A DNA stretch of 64,000 bases from NCBI GenBank assembly GCA_963733105.1, contig CAVTCB010000010.1:372001-436000 (forward strand). The letters are read 5' to 3'. Positions within the stretch are counted from its first letter, which is position 1. Each line of letters starts with the position of its first letter. The translations under genes and the position numbers were made by a program. Below, piece by piece: positions 43,098-50,396 of this stretch. This DNA comes from JAFAYN01 sp963733105 (GTDB lineage Bacteria > Gemmatimonadota > Gemmatimonadetes > Longimicrobiales > Longimicrobiaceae). The notes below the pieces were generated by a model. It was given only the letters and a program-made list of their open reading frames with translations. It was not told the DNA's origin and searched no databases.

Positions 43098-44231
43098 ATG
43101 GTGGACGCGGTGGAGCCGCGCCGCACCTTCGCGGACGTGGTCCTGGCCCTCCCCACGCGGCGGGCGCTGGAGAACGCCCTGGCGCAGATCCACAACCACG
43201 ACCTGATCTTCCGCCGCTGGGGGCTGGGGGAGCGGCACGACGCCGGGCTGGGGCTGGCCTTCAACTTCGCCGGGCCCCCGGGGACGGGGAAGACCATCTG
43301 CGCCGAGGCCATCGCCAACGAGCTGGGGCGCCGGCTCCTGGTGGTGCGCTACGCCGAGCTGGAGTCGCAGTGGGCGGGGGCGACGGGGAAGAACGTGTCC
43401 GCCGTGTTCCGCTCCGCGGCCGAGCAGGAGGCGGTGCTCTTCTTCGACGAGGCGGACGCCATCGCCGCGCGGCGCGGCGTGTCCACGGGCGAGGGGTACC
43501 AGCGCGAGGCCAACCTGGTGGTCAACGTGCTGCTCCGCGAGCTGGACGAGTTCCCGGGGGTGGTGGTGTTCGCCACCAACCTGGCCGCCAACTTCGACCC
43601 CGCCTTCGAGCGCCGCATCCGCACCCACGTCCTGTTCGAGATGCCGGGGCCCGAGGAGCGGGAGCGGATCTGGCGCGTGCAGCTCCACGACCGCAAGACG
43701 CCGCTGGCGGAGGACGTGGACTTCCGCGCGCTCGCCGAGCGCTACCCCGCGAGCGGGGGCGACATCAAGAACGCGGTGCTCAAGGCGGCGCAGATGGCCG
43801 CCGGGGAGCCGGTGCCGGACGACGCCAAGCGGCTCCGGCAGGAACACTTCGAGGAGGGGATGCGGGAGGTGCTCACCGCCCGCTCGGTGATGGGGCAGTC
43901 GCTCTTCGGGGAGGGCGGGGGCGTGGACCCCATGGCGGCCTTCGCCGGGGCGGGCGCGGCGCTGGACGACGTGCGCGACGACCTGAGCGCGCTGGCCTCG
44001 CGGCTGGTGGAGGTGGAGGACTCGCTGACCTCCCTTCCCGCGACGGTGCAGCGCGCCGCCGCGGAGCGCGTCTCCGGGGAGCTGGCCACGCGCGACACGC
44101 GCTCCGCGGAGCTGGCGGACGCGCTGCGGGGGGTGGAGAGCCGCCTGGCGAGCCGGCTCAACACGGTGGCCGCCGTCTCGGGCGCGGCCCTGCTCGCCGC
44201 GCTGGCCGCGCTCGCGGCGGCGCTCCTCTGA
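43098..44231 (+). CDS. AAA ATPase with C-terminal membrane anchor
   Basis: A 377-residue AAA+ ATPase. Walker A GPPGTGKT is at 59-66, Walker B VLFFDEAD at 113-120, and sensor 1 VVVFATNLAANFDPAF with Arg fingers in FERRIRTHV follow. The C-terminal part holds a coiled coil (about 300-350) and a short membrane helix (AALLAALAALAAAL). It resembles small Bcs1/spastin-type AAA proteins of unknown substrate. An alternative start is GTG 43049 in another frame (MANPFRDLFMGTSTRA), with a good ribosome site; a one-base indel near 43095 would join both into one longer protein. Confidence 0.87.
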   Translation: MVDAVEPRRTFADVVLALPTRRALENALAQIHNHDLIFRRWGLGERHDAGLGLAFNFAGPPGTGKTICAEAIANELGRRLLVVRYAELESQWAGATGKNVSAVFRSAAEQEAVLFFDEADAIAARRGVSTGEGYQREANLVVNVLLRELDEFPGVVVFATNLAANFDPAFERRIRTHVLFEMPGPEERERIWRVQLHDRKTPLAEDVDFRALAERYPASGGDIKNAVLKAAQMAAGEPVPDDAKRLRQEHFEEGMREVLTARSVMGQSLFGEGGGVDPMAAFAGAGAALDDVRDDLSALASRLVEVEDSLTSLPATVQRAAAERVSGELATRDTRSAELADALRGVESRLASRLNTVAAVSGAALLAALAALAAALL

Positions 44232-44239
44232 ACGACGAA

Positions 44240-44270
44240 GGACCCGGGCGGCGCGGTGCCGCCCGGGTCC
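44240..44270. terminator. bidirectional terminator hairpin
   Basis: A perfect 13-bp stem, GGACCCGGGCGGC (44240-44252) with GCCGCCCGGGTCC (44258-44270), lies between the convergent AAA and amidase genes. Confidence 0.75.
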
Positions 44271-44297
44271 CCGGGGACGTGCCTTCCCGCGGCGCCG

Positions 44298-45197
44298 CTA
44301 CGGGTTCGGCAGGGGCGCGGGCGGCACCACGTCCACCAGGAGCGGCCCGGCGCGCCGGGCGTCGCCGGAGGCCGAGCGCTGCAGGAAGCGGCCGTGCACC
44401 CACCCCTGCAGGTCGTTGGCTCCCTTCACCGTGTCCAGCACGTCCACCCGGCGCCAGCTCCCCTCTTCCCTCAGCACCTCCACCCGCGTCCCGGCCGGGA
44501 GCGGCCCCTGCGGCAGCGGCGCGTGCTGCGGCCCCGGGCCCACGCGGATGTTGACCGTGTCCGTGGTCACGTACTCCGGGAGCCGGTCCTCCGTCCCGCC
44601 CAGCACCCGGCCGCGGAAGTTCCCCATCGGGAAGGCCGGGCCCGGGTCGAACTTGCGCCCGGGGGAGATGTCGTCGTGCCCGAGCACCTCCTCGAGGCCG
44701 TACCGCTCCACCAGCAGCGCGGACAGCTGCACCGCCGCCTCCAGCTGCGCGGTGGGGTAGATGTGCCACCCGCACGACGTGCTCTCGTTCTTGTGGACCG
44801 CCTCCATCACCTCCGAGTCCTTGAAGCTCCCGCCGAACCACGCCTGCCACTTCCCGCCCTTCCGCACCAGCCGGCCGGCGTTGTCCAGCTCGATCCCGAT
44901 GGAGTGGCGGTTGAGCCCCTCGATCCCCTCCCAGCGGCTGGCCCCGGCGTGGAACGCCACCTTGTTGAAGGGGACCATCTGCGTGATCCGTCCGTCGCGG
45001 CCGATCACCACGTGCGCGGACGCCTTGGCCGCGGGGTTGGCGAGCCAGTCGATGGACTCCTGCGCGCTGCTCCCCGCCGTGAAGTGCATGATGAGGTACT
45101 TCGCGGTCAGCGTGCCGCTCCCCACGTTGGGGCTGGCCCGGAAGGGCACGGGCGTGCCGTCGTCGCCGATGAGGCGGTGGTTGCTGTCGATCTTCAT
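44298..45197 (-). CDS. N-acetylmuramoyl-L-alanine amidase with SH3 domain
   Basis: A 299-residue amidase. The amidase_2 (AmpD-like) domain spans about 25-190: LIMHFTAGSSAQESIDWL, AHVVIGRDGRITQMVPFNKVAFHAGAS, NRHSIGIELDN and GHDDISPGRKFDPGPAFP supply the His/Glu/His/Lys-type zinc and catalytic residues. The C-terminal SH3b-like part (about 205-285) shows TVNIRVGPGP...GTRVEVLREEGSWRRVDV. No signal peptide is seen, so it may be cytoplasmic or released by another route. ATG 45197 fits the amidase start. Confidence 0.9.
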   Translation of the reverse strand: MKIDSNHRLIGDDGTPVPFRASPNVGSGTLTAKYLIMHFTAGSSAQESIDWLANPAAKASAHVVIGRDGRITQMVPFNKVAFHAGASRWEGIEGLNRHSIGIELDNAGRLVRKGGKWQAWFGGSFKDSEVMEAVHKNESTSCGWHIYPTAQLEAAVQLSALLVERYGLEEVLGHDDISPGRKFDPGPAFPMGNFRGRVLGGTEDRLPEYVTTDTVNIRVGPGPQHAPLPQGPLPAGTRVEVLREEGSWRRVDVLDTVKGANDLQGWVHGRFLQRSASGDARRAGPLLVDVVPPAPLPNP

Positions 45198-45502
45198 GGT
45201 GCCGGCTCCGGCGTGGGAGGGGAGAAGCCCCGGTCCCGGGGCGGGGGATTCGGACGCCGCAAGTCCCGTGCGTCCTGTGCGCGACCTGTCTGAAGTTATG
45301 TAAATACCTGCGAAACAGCAACTTGAACGGCCGGTCACGGACGCCGCCGCGGGCGGGGGTCAGGCGCTCCGGCGCCCCAGGTGGGACATGGGAGCCCCAG
45401 ACCGGTGCGGCGGGCGCGCCGGCTCCCCTCCGCCGGCCCGGATCTTCCGGGTGCGCCACCGGCCGCGCGGCGGGCGCGGCGCGAACCCCCACCAGGACGA
45501 CG
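45198..45502. other. gene-free interval between divergent genes
   Basis: 305 bp between the amidase and the phosphoesterase. An A/T-rich patch at about 45290-45306 (AAGTTATGTAAATAC) stands out in GC-rich surroundings and may contain promoters for one or both genes. No repeat or reliable frame is seen. Confidence 0.4.
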
Positions 45503-46576
45503 ATGGCAGGCACCCGGAACGGCCGGAGGGAGGAGCGGTACGCGCGCGAGGTGGCGGGCGCCATGGACGAGGCGTTCGCGCGGGCGGCGGAGGCGGAGCG
45601 GACCCTGGAGCTGTGCGACGCGCGCCTCGTCGTCTTCTCCGACCAGCACAAGGGGGTGCGCGACGGGGCAGACGACTTCCGCCGCTGCGAGAAGGCGTAC
45701 AACGCGGCGCTGGGCTACTACCTGGAGGCGGGGCACACGCTGGTGGTGCTGGGCGACGCCGAGGAGCTGTGGGAGGCGCAGCCGGCCGACGTGTTCAAGT
45801 CGTACGCGCACACCCTGGAGCTGGAGGGGGCCTTCCACCGGGCCGGGCGCTACCTGCGCGTGTGGGGAAACCACGACGACCTGTGGGCCTCCGAGCTGGC
45901 CGTGCGCACCCTGCTGGACCCGGTCTTCCCCGGGATCCAGGTGCCGGAGGCCGTCCGCATCCGCCTGACCGAGGAGGGGAAGGAGCTGGGGACGCTCTTC
46001 CTGGCGCACGGGCACCAGGGGGAGCGGTGGAGCGACCGCTGGTCGCGGCTGGCCCGCCTCCCGGTGCGCTACGTGTGGCCCGCGGTGCAGCGCGTCACCG
46101 GGCGCTCGCTGAACACCCCCGCGCGCGACTTCCGGCTCCGCAAGCGGCGCGACGTGGCCATGTACGCCTGGGCCGAGGCCAGGCCGCGCACCGTGCTGGT
46201 GGCGGGGCACACGCACGCCCCCATCTTCCGCTCGCAGCCCCGCGCCGCGGGGGTCGAGGCGCTGCTGGAGGAGGCCCGCGCCGCCCTCTCCACCGCCCCC
46301 GGCGACGCGGAGGCGGCCGAGCGGGTGCGCCTCCTGCGCGCCGAGCTGGAGTGGGTGCACGCGGAGGAGAACCAGACCGGCGCCGACCGGTGGGTCCCCA
46401 TGGCCGGGCCGTGCTACTTCAACGCGGGGTCCTGCTGCTTCGTGGACGGGCACATCACCGGGATCGAGGTGGCGGACGGGGAGATCCGCCTGATCCGCTG
46501 GCCCGACGAGGATCGCAGGCCCGCCCCCCACGTCCTGGAGCGCGCCTCCCTGCGCGAGGTCCTCGCCGCCTGCTGA
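45503..46576 (+). CDS. metallophosphoesterase
   Basis: A 357-residue calcineurin-like phosphoesterase. The metal motifs occur in order: DQHKG (D-x-H, about residue 47), GDAEELWE (GD), GNHDDLW (GNHD), GHQGERWSDRW and the C-terminal GHTHAP. The spacing resembles UDP-2,3-diacylglucosamine hydrolase-like and YkuE-type enzymes; the substrate is unknown. ATG 45503 was chosen over an earlier in-frame start because the upstream residues are low-complexity Pro/Arg. A MerR gene follows about 100 bp later with its own promoter. Confidence 0.87.
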   Translation: MAGTRNGRREERYAREVAGAMDEAFARAAEAERTLELCDARLVVFSDQHKGVRDGADDFRRCEKAYNAALGYYLEAGHTLVVLGDAEELWEAQPADVFKSYAHTLELEGAFHRAGRYLRVWGNHDDLWASELAVRTLLDPVFPGIQVPEAVRIRLTEEGKELGTLFLAHGHQGERWSDRWSRLARLPVRYVWPAVQRVTGRSLNTPARDFRLRKRRDVAMYAWAEARPRTVLVAGHTHAPIFRSQPRAAGVEALLEEARAALSTAPGDAEAAERVRLLRAELEWVHAEENQTGADRWVPMAGPCYFNAGSCCFVDGHITGIEVADGEIRLIRWPDEDRRPAPHVLERASLREVLAAC

Positions 46577-46609
46577 TCCCGCCTTTCTTTCTCCGGAAGC
46601 ACCCCCCCC

Positions 46610-46640
46610 TTGATCCTCACGCTGCGTGAGGTCTTATCAT
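46610..46640 (+). promoter_or_regulatory. MerR-type promoter with 19-bp spacer and dyad operator
   Basis: TTGATC (46610-46615) and TATCAT (46635-46640) are separated by 19 bp, the over-long spacing typical of MerR-controlled promoters. A perfect dyad CCTCACGC-T-GCGTGAGG (46615-46631) fills the spacer. The MerR gene starts 40 bp downstream, pointing to autoregulation by DNA distortion. Confidence 0.88.
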
Positions 46641-46679
46641 CCTCCCGTGGCCACGAACTTCAGGAGAACGGAGGACGAG

Positions 46680-47414
46680 ATGCCGAGCTGGAAGGTGGGC
46701 GAGCTCGCGCGGCAGACGGGCCTTTCCGTCCGCACGCTGCACCACTACGACGAGATCGGGCTGCTGTCGCCGTCGGGTCGGACGGCGGCGGGGCACCGGC
46801 TCTACGCCGACGGCGACGTGGCCCGGCTGCAGCAGGTGATGTCGCTGCGGCAGCTGGGGTTCTCGCTGGACGAGGTCCGGGAGTGTCTGGACCGTCCCGG
46901 GTTCTCGCCGCGGCACGTCGTCCGGCTCCACCTGGAGCGCCTGAGGGAGCAGATCGAGATGCAGCGCAGGCTCGTCGCGCGGCTGGAAGCCGTGGAGGAG
47001 GGGCTGCGCCTCGCGGGGGAGGTCCCCGTGGAGGAGCTGATCCGGACCATCGAGGAGATGAGCATGTACGAGAAATACTACACGCCCGAGCAGCTGGAGG
47101 AGCTGAAGCAGCGCCGCGAGACGGTGGGCGAGGAGCGCATCCGCGAGGTGGAGGCCGAGTGGCCGCGCCTGATGGAGGAGGTGCGCGTGGAGATGGAGCG
47201 CGGCACCGACCCGGCCGATCCCCGGGTGCAGGAGCTGGCGCGGCGCTGGATGGGGCTGGTGGCCGAGTTCACCGGCGGCGACCCGGGGATCGAGCGCTCG
47301 CTGCGCAACCTGTACCAGGGGGAGCAGGAGGTGCACGGGATGCAGACCGGGCCCATGCGGGAGATGGGGGAGTACGTGGGGCGGGCGTTCGCGGCTTCGA
47401 AGCAGGGGGGCTGA
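46680..47414 (+). CDS. MerR family regulator with TipAS-like domain
   Basis: A 244-residue activator/repressor. The winged HTH occupies residues 4-70 (WKVGELARQTGLSVRTLHHYDEIGLL; GHRLYADGDVARLQQV). A coiled-coil dimerisation helix follows (about 80-125). The C-terminal 120 residues match the TipAS antibiotic-binding fold (YYTPEQLEELKQR; EEVRVEMERGTDPADPRVQELARRWMGLV; EFTGGDPGIERSL). TipA proteins bind thiopeptide antibiotics; the ligand here is unknown. The upstream promoter has the 19-bp spacer and dyad expected for autoregulation. No resistance gene follows in the same direction. Confidence 0.93.
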   Translation: MPSWKVGELARQTGLSVRTLHHYDEIGLLSPSGRTAAGHRLYADGDVARLQQVMSLRQLGFSLDEVRECLDRPGFSPRHVVRLHLERLREQIEMQRRLVARLEAVEEGLRLAGEVPVEELIRTIEEMSMYEKYYTPEQLEELKQRRETVGEERIREVEAEWPRLMEEVRVEMERGTDPADPRVQELARRWMGLVAEFTGGDPGIERSLRNLYQGEQEVHGMQTGPMREMGEYVGRAFAASKQGG

Positions 47415-47431
47415 AAGGATAAAAGGCAGGG

Positions 47432-47558
47432 TTTGGGCGTGCCCCCGCTGACGCGGGGTCGGGCTGCGGCTCCGTAGGGAACGATACAACCGTTCCCAAC
47501 GGAGTCGAGCCCCGCAAACAGCCGCGGGTCTCGCCGCTTCGCGCTCGCATCCCTCACG
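47432..47558 (+). repeat. dispersed structured repeat, copy 3
   Basis: Stem 1 is CTCCGTAGGGAACG/CGTTCCCAACGGAG with A-A mismatch; stem 2 is CGAGCCCCGC/GCGGGTCTCG with C-T mismatch and AAAC loop. It occupies most of the 310-bp gap after the MerR gene. Confidence 0.85.
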
Positions 47559-47669
47559 TGGGGGCCGTGCGAGGGGCGCTGGGAGGGGGGATCTTCCCCT
47601 GAGGCGTCCCACGGGTGGTACACCGGGGCGTCCGCGCCCCGGCCCGCGGCCCGCCCGCCGCGGAAAAGC

Positions 47670-47699
47670 CGCGCCGCCGCTCGAAGGAGCGGCGGCGCG
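47670..47699 (-). terminator. terminator of PAP2 gene
   Basis: A perfect 13-bp stem (47670-47682 and 47687-47699) with a four-base loop. On the minus strand it is followed by GCTTTT. It lies 25 bp after the PAP2 stop. Confidence 0.8.
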
Positions 47700-47724
47700 T
47701 GCTTTGCCATGCCGGGCCCCGGCG

Positions 47725-48255
47725 CTACCCCACCCCGGCGAGCGGCCCCGCCGCCACGGCCGCCGCGGCCAGGAGCCACCCCACCATCACGTCGCCCGGG
47801 TAGTGCACCCCCAGGTAGCAGCGCGAGAGTCCCACCCCGCACGCCAGCGCCACCCCGCACGCGCCCAGGGGGCCGGGGAGCGAGGCGGCCGCCGCGAGCG
47901 CCACGGAAAGGGAGGAGGCGGCGTGGCCGGAGGGGAAGCTGAAGCGGTCCGGGGCGTGGACCAGGGAGGCGCACCCCACCGGGAGGCGGGGCCGGGAGCG
48001 GGCAACGCGGCGCTTGAGGAGCTGCACCGCCAGGTGCGAGGCCGCCAGCGCGAAGGCGGCGAGCCGCCCCGCCGCGGTCTCCACGCCGGGGACGAGGCCG
48101 AGCGCCATCGCCAGCGCGAGCGGCACCGTGACGGCCGCGTCGCCGAGGTGCGTCAGGGCGTGCATGGCGCGGTCCAGCACGGGGCGGCGGCGCAGCACCA
48201 CGGCGTGCAGGGCGCGCTCGTCGTGCCGGTGCAGGAGCAGGAGCCAGGCGGTCAT
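47725..48255 (-). CDS. PAP2 superfamily phosphatase
   Basis: A 176-residue membrane phosphatase. The three PAP2 motifs are intact: KRRVARSRP (KxxxxxxRP), SFPSGHA (PSGH) and SRCYLGVHYPGD (SRxxxxxHxxxD). Five to six hydrophobic segments surround them. Members dephosphorylate lipid phosphates such as phosphatidic acid or undecaprenyl diphosphate. ATG 48255 is used. It is followed by a strong terminator. Confidence 0.92.
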   Translation of the reverse strand: MTAWLLLLHRHDERALHAVVLRRRPVLDRAMHALTHLGDAAVTVPLALAMALGLVPGVETAAGRLAAFALAASHLAVQLLKRRVARSRPRLPVGCASLVHAPDRFSFPSGHAASSLSVALAAAASLPGPLGACGVALACGVGLSRCYLGVHYPGDVMVGWLLAAAAVAAGPLAGVG

Positions 48256-48365
48256 GGGCGTTCCCTCCGGGATCGGGTGACGCCCGGAATCTCGGCCGGG
48301 GCGGCCACGGACGGGCCGGCGGCGTGTAACGGCGCCGCACCGGTGCGCTCACGGCCTCCCGACGC

Positions 48366-48869
48366 TCAGCGGACGCTCCACGCGTACAGCGCGATCCCGA
48401 TCGGGGTGAAGATCCAGTACTCCCTCGGCATGATCCACCACCACGACGGGGCGTGCCACCAGGCGTGCTCGGGGGTGAAGCGCCGCACCCCGTAGTCCCG
48501 GTTCAGCACGAACCAGAGGAAGTCCTCCAGCACCCAGAACAGGACGAGGAAGGCGGCGATGCGCGCCTCGGCCCTCAGCGACGGGGCGACGAAGCCCAGG
48601 GCGTAGGGGAGGTGGATGATGAGGAGGACGAAGAGGTGGACGTACAGGTGGTACCCGGTGAGCGCCCGCGAGCCGAAGAGGAGCCGCGTCCAGCGGTTCT
48701 CCACCCGCCAGGTGGGGAGGGCGGTGGCCCACCCGGCCGACCCCTCGACCTGGATCTCCAGGAGCGCGAAGACGGTGGCGGCGGCGGCGACCGTGAGTGC
48801 GAAGACCAGGTGGGGCAAGGCGTCTCCCGGGTGTGTGGCCGGACGTCGGGCGCGTGGCGAAGTGAACAC
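48366..48869 (-). CDS. hypothetical membrane protein
   Basis: A 167-residue protein with four hydrophobic segments (about 20-40, 73-95, 103-120 and 150-165). It is notable for aromatic and His-rich loops (GYHLYVHLFVLLIIHLPY; PEHAWWHAPSWWWIMPREYW), which could bind metal or heme, though no known family is recognised. The GTG start at 48869 is uncertain; a start nearer to LPHLVFALTV is possible. It lies between the PAP2 gene and a divergent glycosyltransferase. Confidence 0.7.
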   Translation of the reverse strand: MFTSPRARRPATHPGDALPHLVFALTVAAAATVFALLEIQVEGSAGWATALPTWRVENRWTRLLFGSRALTGYHLYVHLFVLLIIHLPYALGFVAPSLRAEARIAAFLVLFWVLEDFLWFVLNRDYGVRRFTPEHAWWHAPSWWWIMPREYWIFTPIGIALYAWSVR

Positions 48870-48992
48870 CCGCGGGCGGGCGCCGTCAAGCCGGAACGCG
48901 CGGCGGACGGAGCTTTTACGGCCGCGTGACCGGCCCGTGATCGCGGCGGGCCATCGTGGGCAGGCATCTCAACCCGAACCAGGAGGGAGCGC

Positions 48993-50114
48993 ATGAGCCG
49001 CCCCGCCGTACTCGTCGTCTCCGCGTCCTGCGGCACCGGCCACGCCAGCGCCGCGAACGCGCTCCGCCAGGCGCTGGTGGAGCGCGACCCGTCGCTGCGC
49101 GTGGAGCACGTGGACCTGCTGGAGCTGGCGCCCCGCTGGGTGCGCGCCGCCTACGGAACCGGGTACGAGCGGGTGGCCGTGCGCGCTCCCTGGCTCTGGG
49201 ACCGCGTCTACCGCGGCACGGACGGGGACGCGGACGACTCCCGCTGGGGCCCGCTGGCCCACCGGCTGGTCTTCCGGGAGTTCCGCCGGCTCCTCCTGAA
49301 GGGGGACTGGGGGCTCTGCCTCTGCACCCACTTCCTCCCCTGCCAGCTCGCGGCGGGCCGGCCCGGGCTTCCCCCCTTCGCCCTGGTGGTCACCGACTTC
49401 ACGCTGCACCGCGTGTGGGTGCAGCCGGGGGTCCACCGCTACTTCGTCGCCACGGACGCGGTGCGGGCCGACCTGCGCCGCCGCCGGGTGCGGGGGACGC
49501 GCATCCAGGTCTCGGGGATCCCGATCTCCCCGGCCTTCGCCGCGGCGCCGCCGCGGGCGGAGGCGCGCGCGGCGCTGGGGCTGGACGCCGGGCGTCCGGT
49601 GGCGCTGGTGATGGGCGGGGGGCTGGGGCTGGGGGTGGAGGAGGCGGCCGACGCGGCGGTGGCGGCGTGCCCGGAGGGGGTGCAGGTGGTGGCGGTGTGC
49701 GGCCGCAACGAGGAGGCGCGGGCGCGGCTGGAGGCGCGCGGGCTCCCCCGGGAGCGGCTGCGCGTGGAGGGGTACACGTCCGGGATGGAGCGCTGGCTCT
49801 CGGCGGCGGACCTGGTGGCGACGAAGCCCGGCGGGCTCACCTCCAGCGAGACGCTGGCGCTGGGGCGTCCGCTCCTCCTCACCCGCCCCATCCCCGGCGC
49901 GGAGGAGGGGAACACCCGCGCGCTGGTGGCCGCGGGCGCGGCGCTGGCCGGGCAGGACTCCGACTCGCTGCGCGACGCCTTCCGCCGCGTCTGGACGGAG
50001 GAGGGGCTGCTGGAGCGCCTCTCCGCCGCCGCCCGCCGCGTCGGCCGTCCCGACGCGGCGCAGACCGTGGCGAGCACGGTCCGGCGGGAGTACCTGATGG
50101 GAGCGGTGGCGTAG
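48993..50114 (+). CDS. MGDG synthase family glycosyltransferase
   Basis: A 373-residue GT-B enzyme of the MGDG synthase/UgtP family, transferring a sugar from a nucleotide sugar to diacylglycerol. The N-terminal domain begins VLVVSASCGTGHASAANALRQAL and contains VVTDFTLHRVWVQPGVHRYFV, a family signature. The C-terminal donor-binding domain shows VMGGGLGLG, VVAVCGRNEEARARL, SAADLVATKPGGLTSSETLALG and PGAEEGNTRAL. GGAGGGAGCGC precedes ATG 48993. It likely makes membrane glycolipids. Confidence 0.93.
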   Translation: MSRPAVLVVSASCGTGHASAANALRQALVERDPSLRVEHVDLLELAPRWVRAAYGTGYERVAVRAPWLWDRVYRGTDGDADDSRWGPLAHRLVFREFRRLLLKGDWGLCLCTHFLPCQLAAGRPGLPPFALVVTDFTLHRVWVQPGVHRYFVATDAVRADLRRRRVRGTRIQVSGIPISPAFAAAPPRAEARAALGLDAGRPVALVMGGGLGLGVEEAADAAVAACPEGVQVVAVCGRNEEARARLEARGLPRERLRVEGYTSGMERWLSAADLVATKPGGLTSSETLALGRPLLLTRPIPGAEEGNTRALVAAGAALAGQDSDSLRDAFRRVWTEEGLLERLSAAARRVGRPDAAQTVASTVRREYLMGAVA

Positions 50115-50152
50115 GGCTTCTGCGCGAGGGTCGTCGGCGGGGCGCTCCCTCC

Positions 50153-50192
50153 GGAAAGCGAGAACTCGCTTCGCTCAGACAGCTCGCTTTCC
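50153..50192 (+). terminator. hairpin after glycosyltransferase
   Basis: Arms GGAAAGCGAG (50153-50162) and CTCGCTTTCC (50183-50192) form a perfect 10-bp stem 38 bp after the stop, extended imperfectly by CTCC/GGAG on both sides. Confidence 0.6.
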
Positions 50193-50258
50193 TCCGGGAG
50201 CACCCCACCTCCTCCCGTGGGTGAGTCCTACTGCAACTGCTGGTGCCGTTGGTGGTTG

Positions 50259-50388
50259 CGTGAGGGATGCGAGCCCGAAGGGGCGAGACCCGCGCGCAGT
50301 TTGCGCGGGGCTCGACTCCGTTGGGCAGCGTTGTTTGCTGCCCTACGGAGCCGCAGCCCGACCCCGCGCCAGCGGGGGCACGCCCGAA
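50259..50388 (-). repeat. dispersed structured repeat, copy 4
   Basis: Inverted relative to copy 1. On the minus strand, stem 1 is CTCCGTAGGGCAGC/GCTGCCCAACGGAG and stem 2 CGAGCCCCGCGC/GCGCGGGTCTCG, with the same two mismatches. It ends 8 bp from the ppx/gppA stop. Confidence 0.85.
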
Positions 50389-50396
50389 CCCGTACT

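Noticed and set aside
48870..48992. Possible short gene between the membrane protein and the glycosyltransferase
   Set aside because: No frame with a credible start or composition; probably divergent promoter region.
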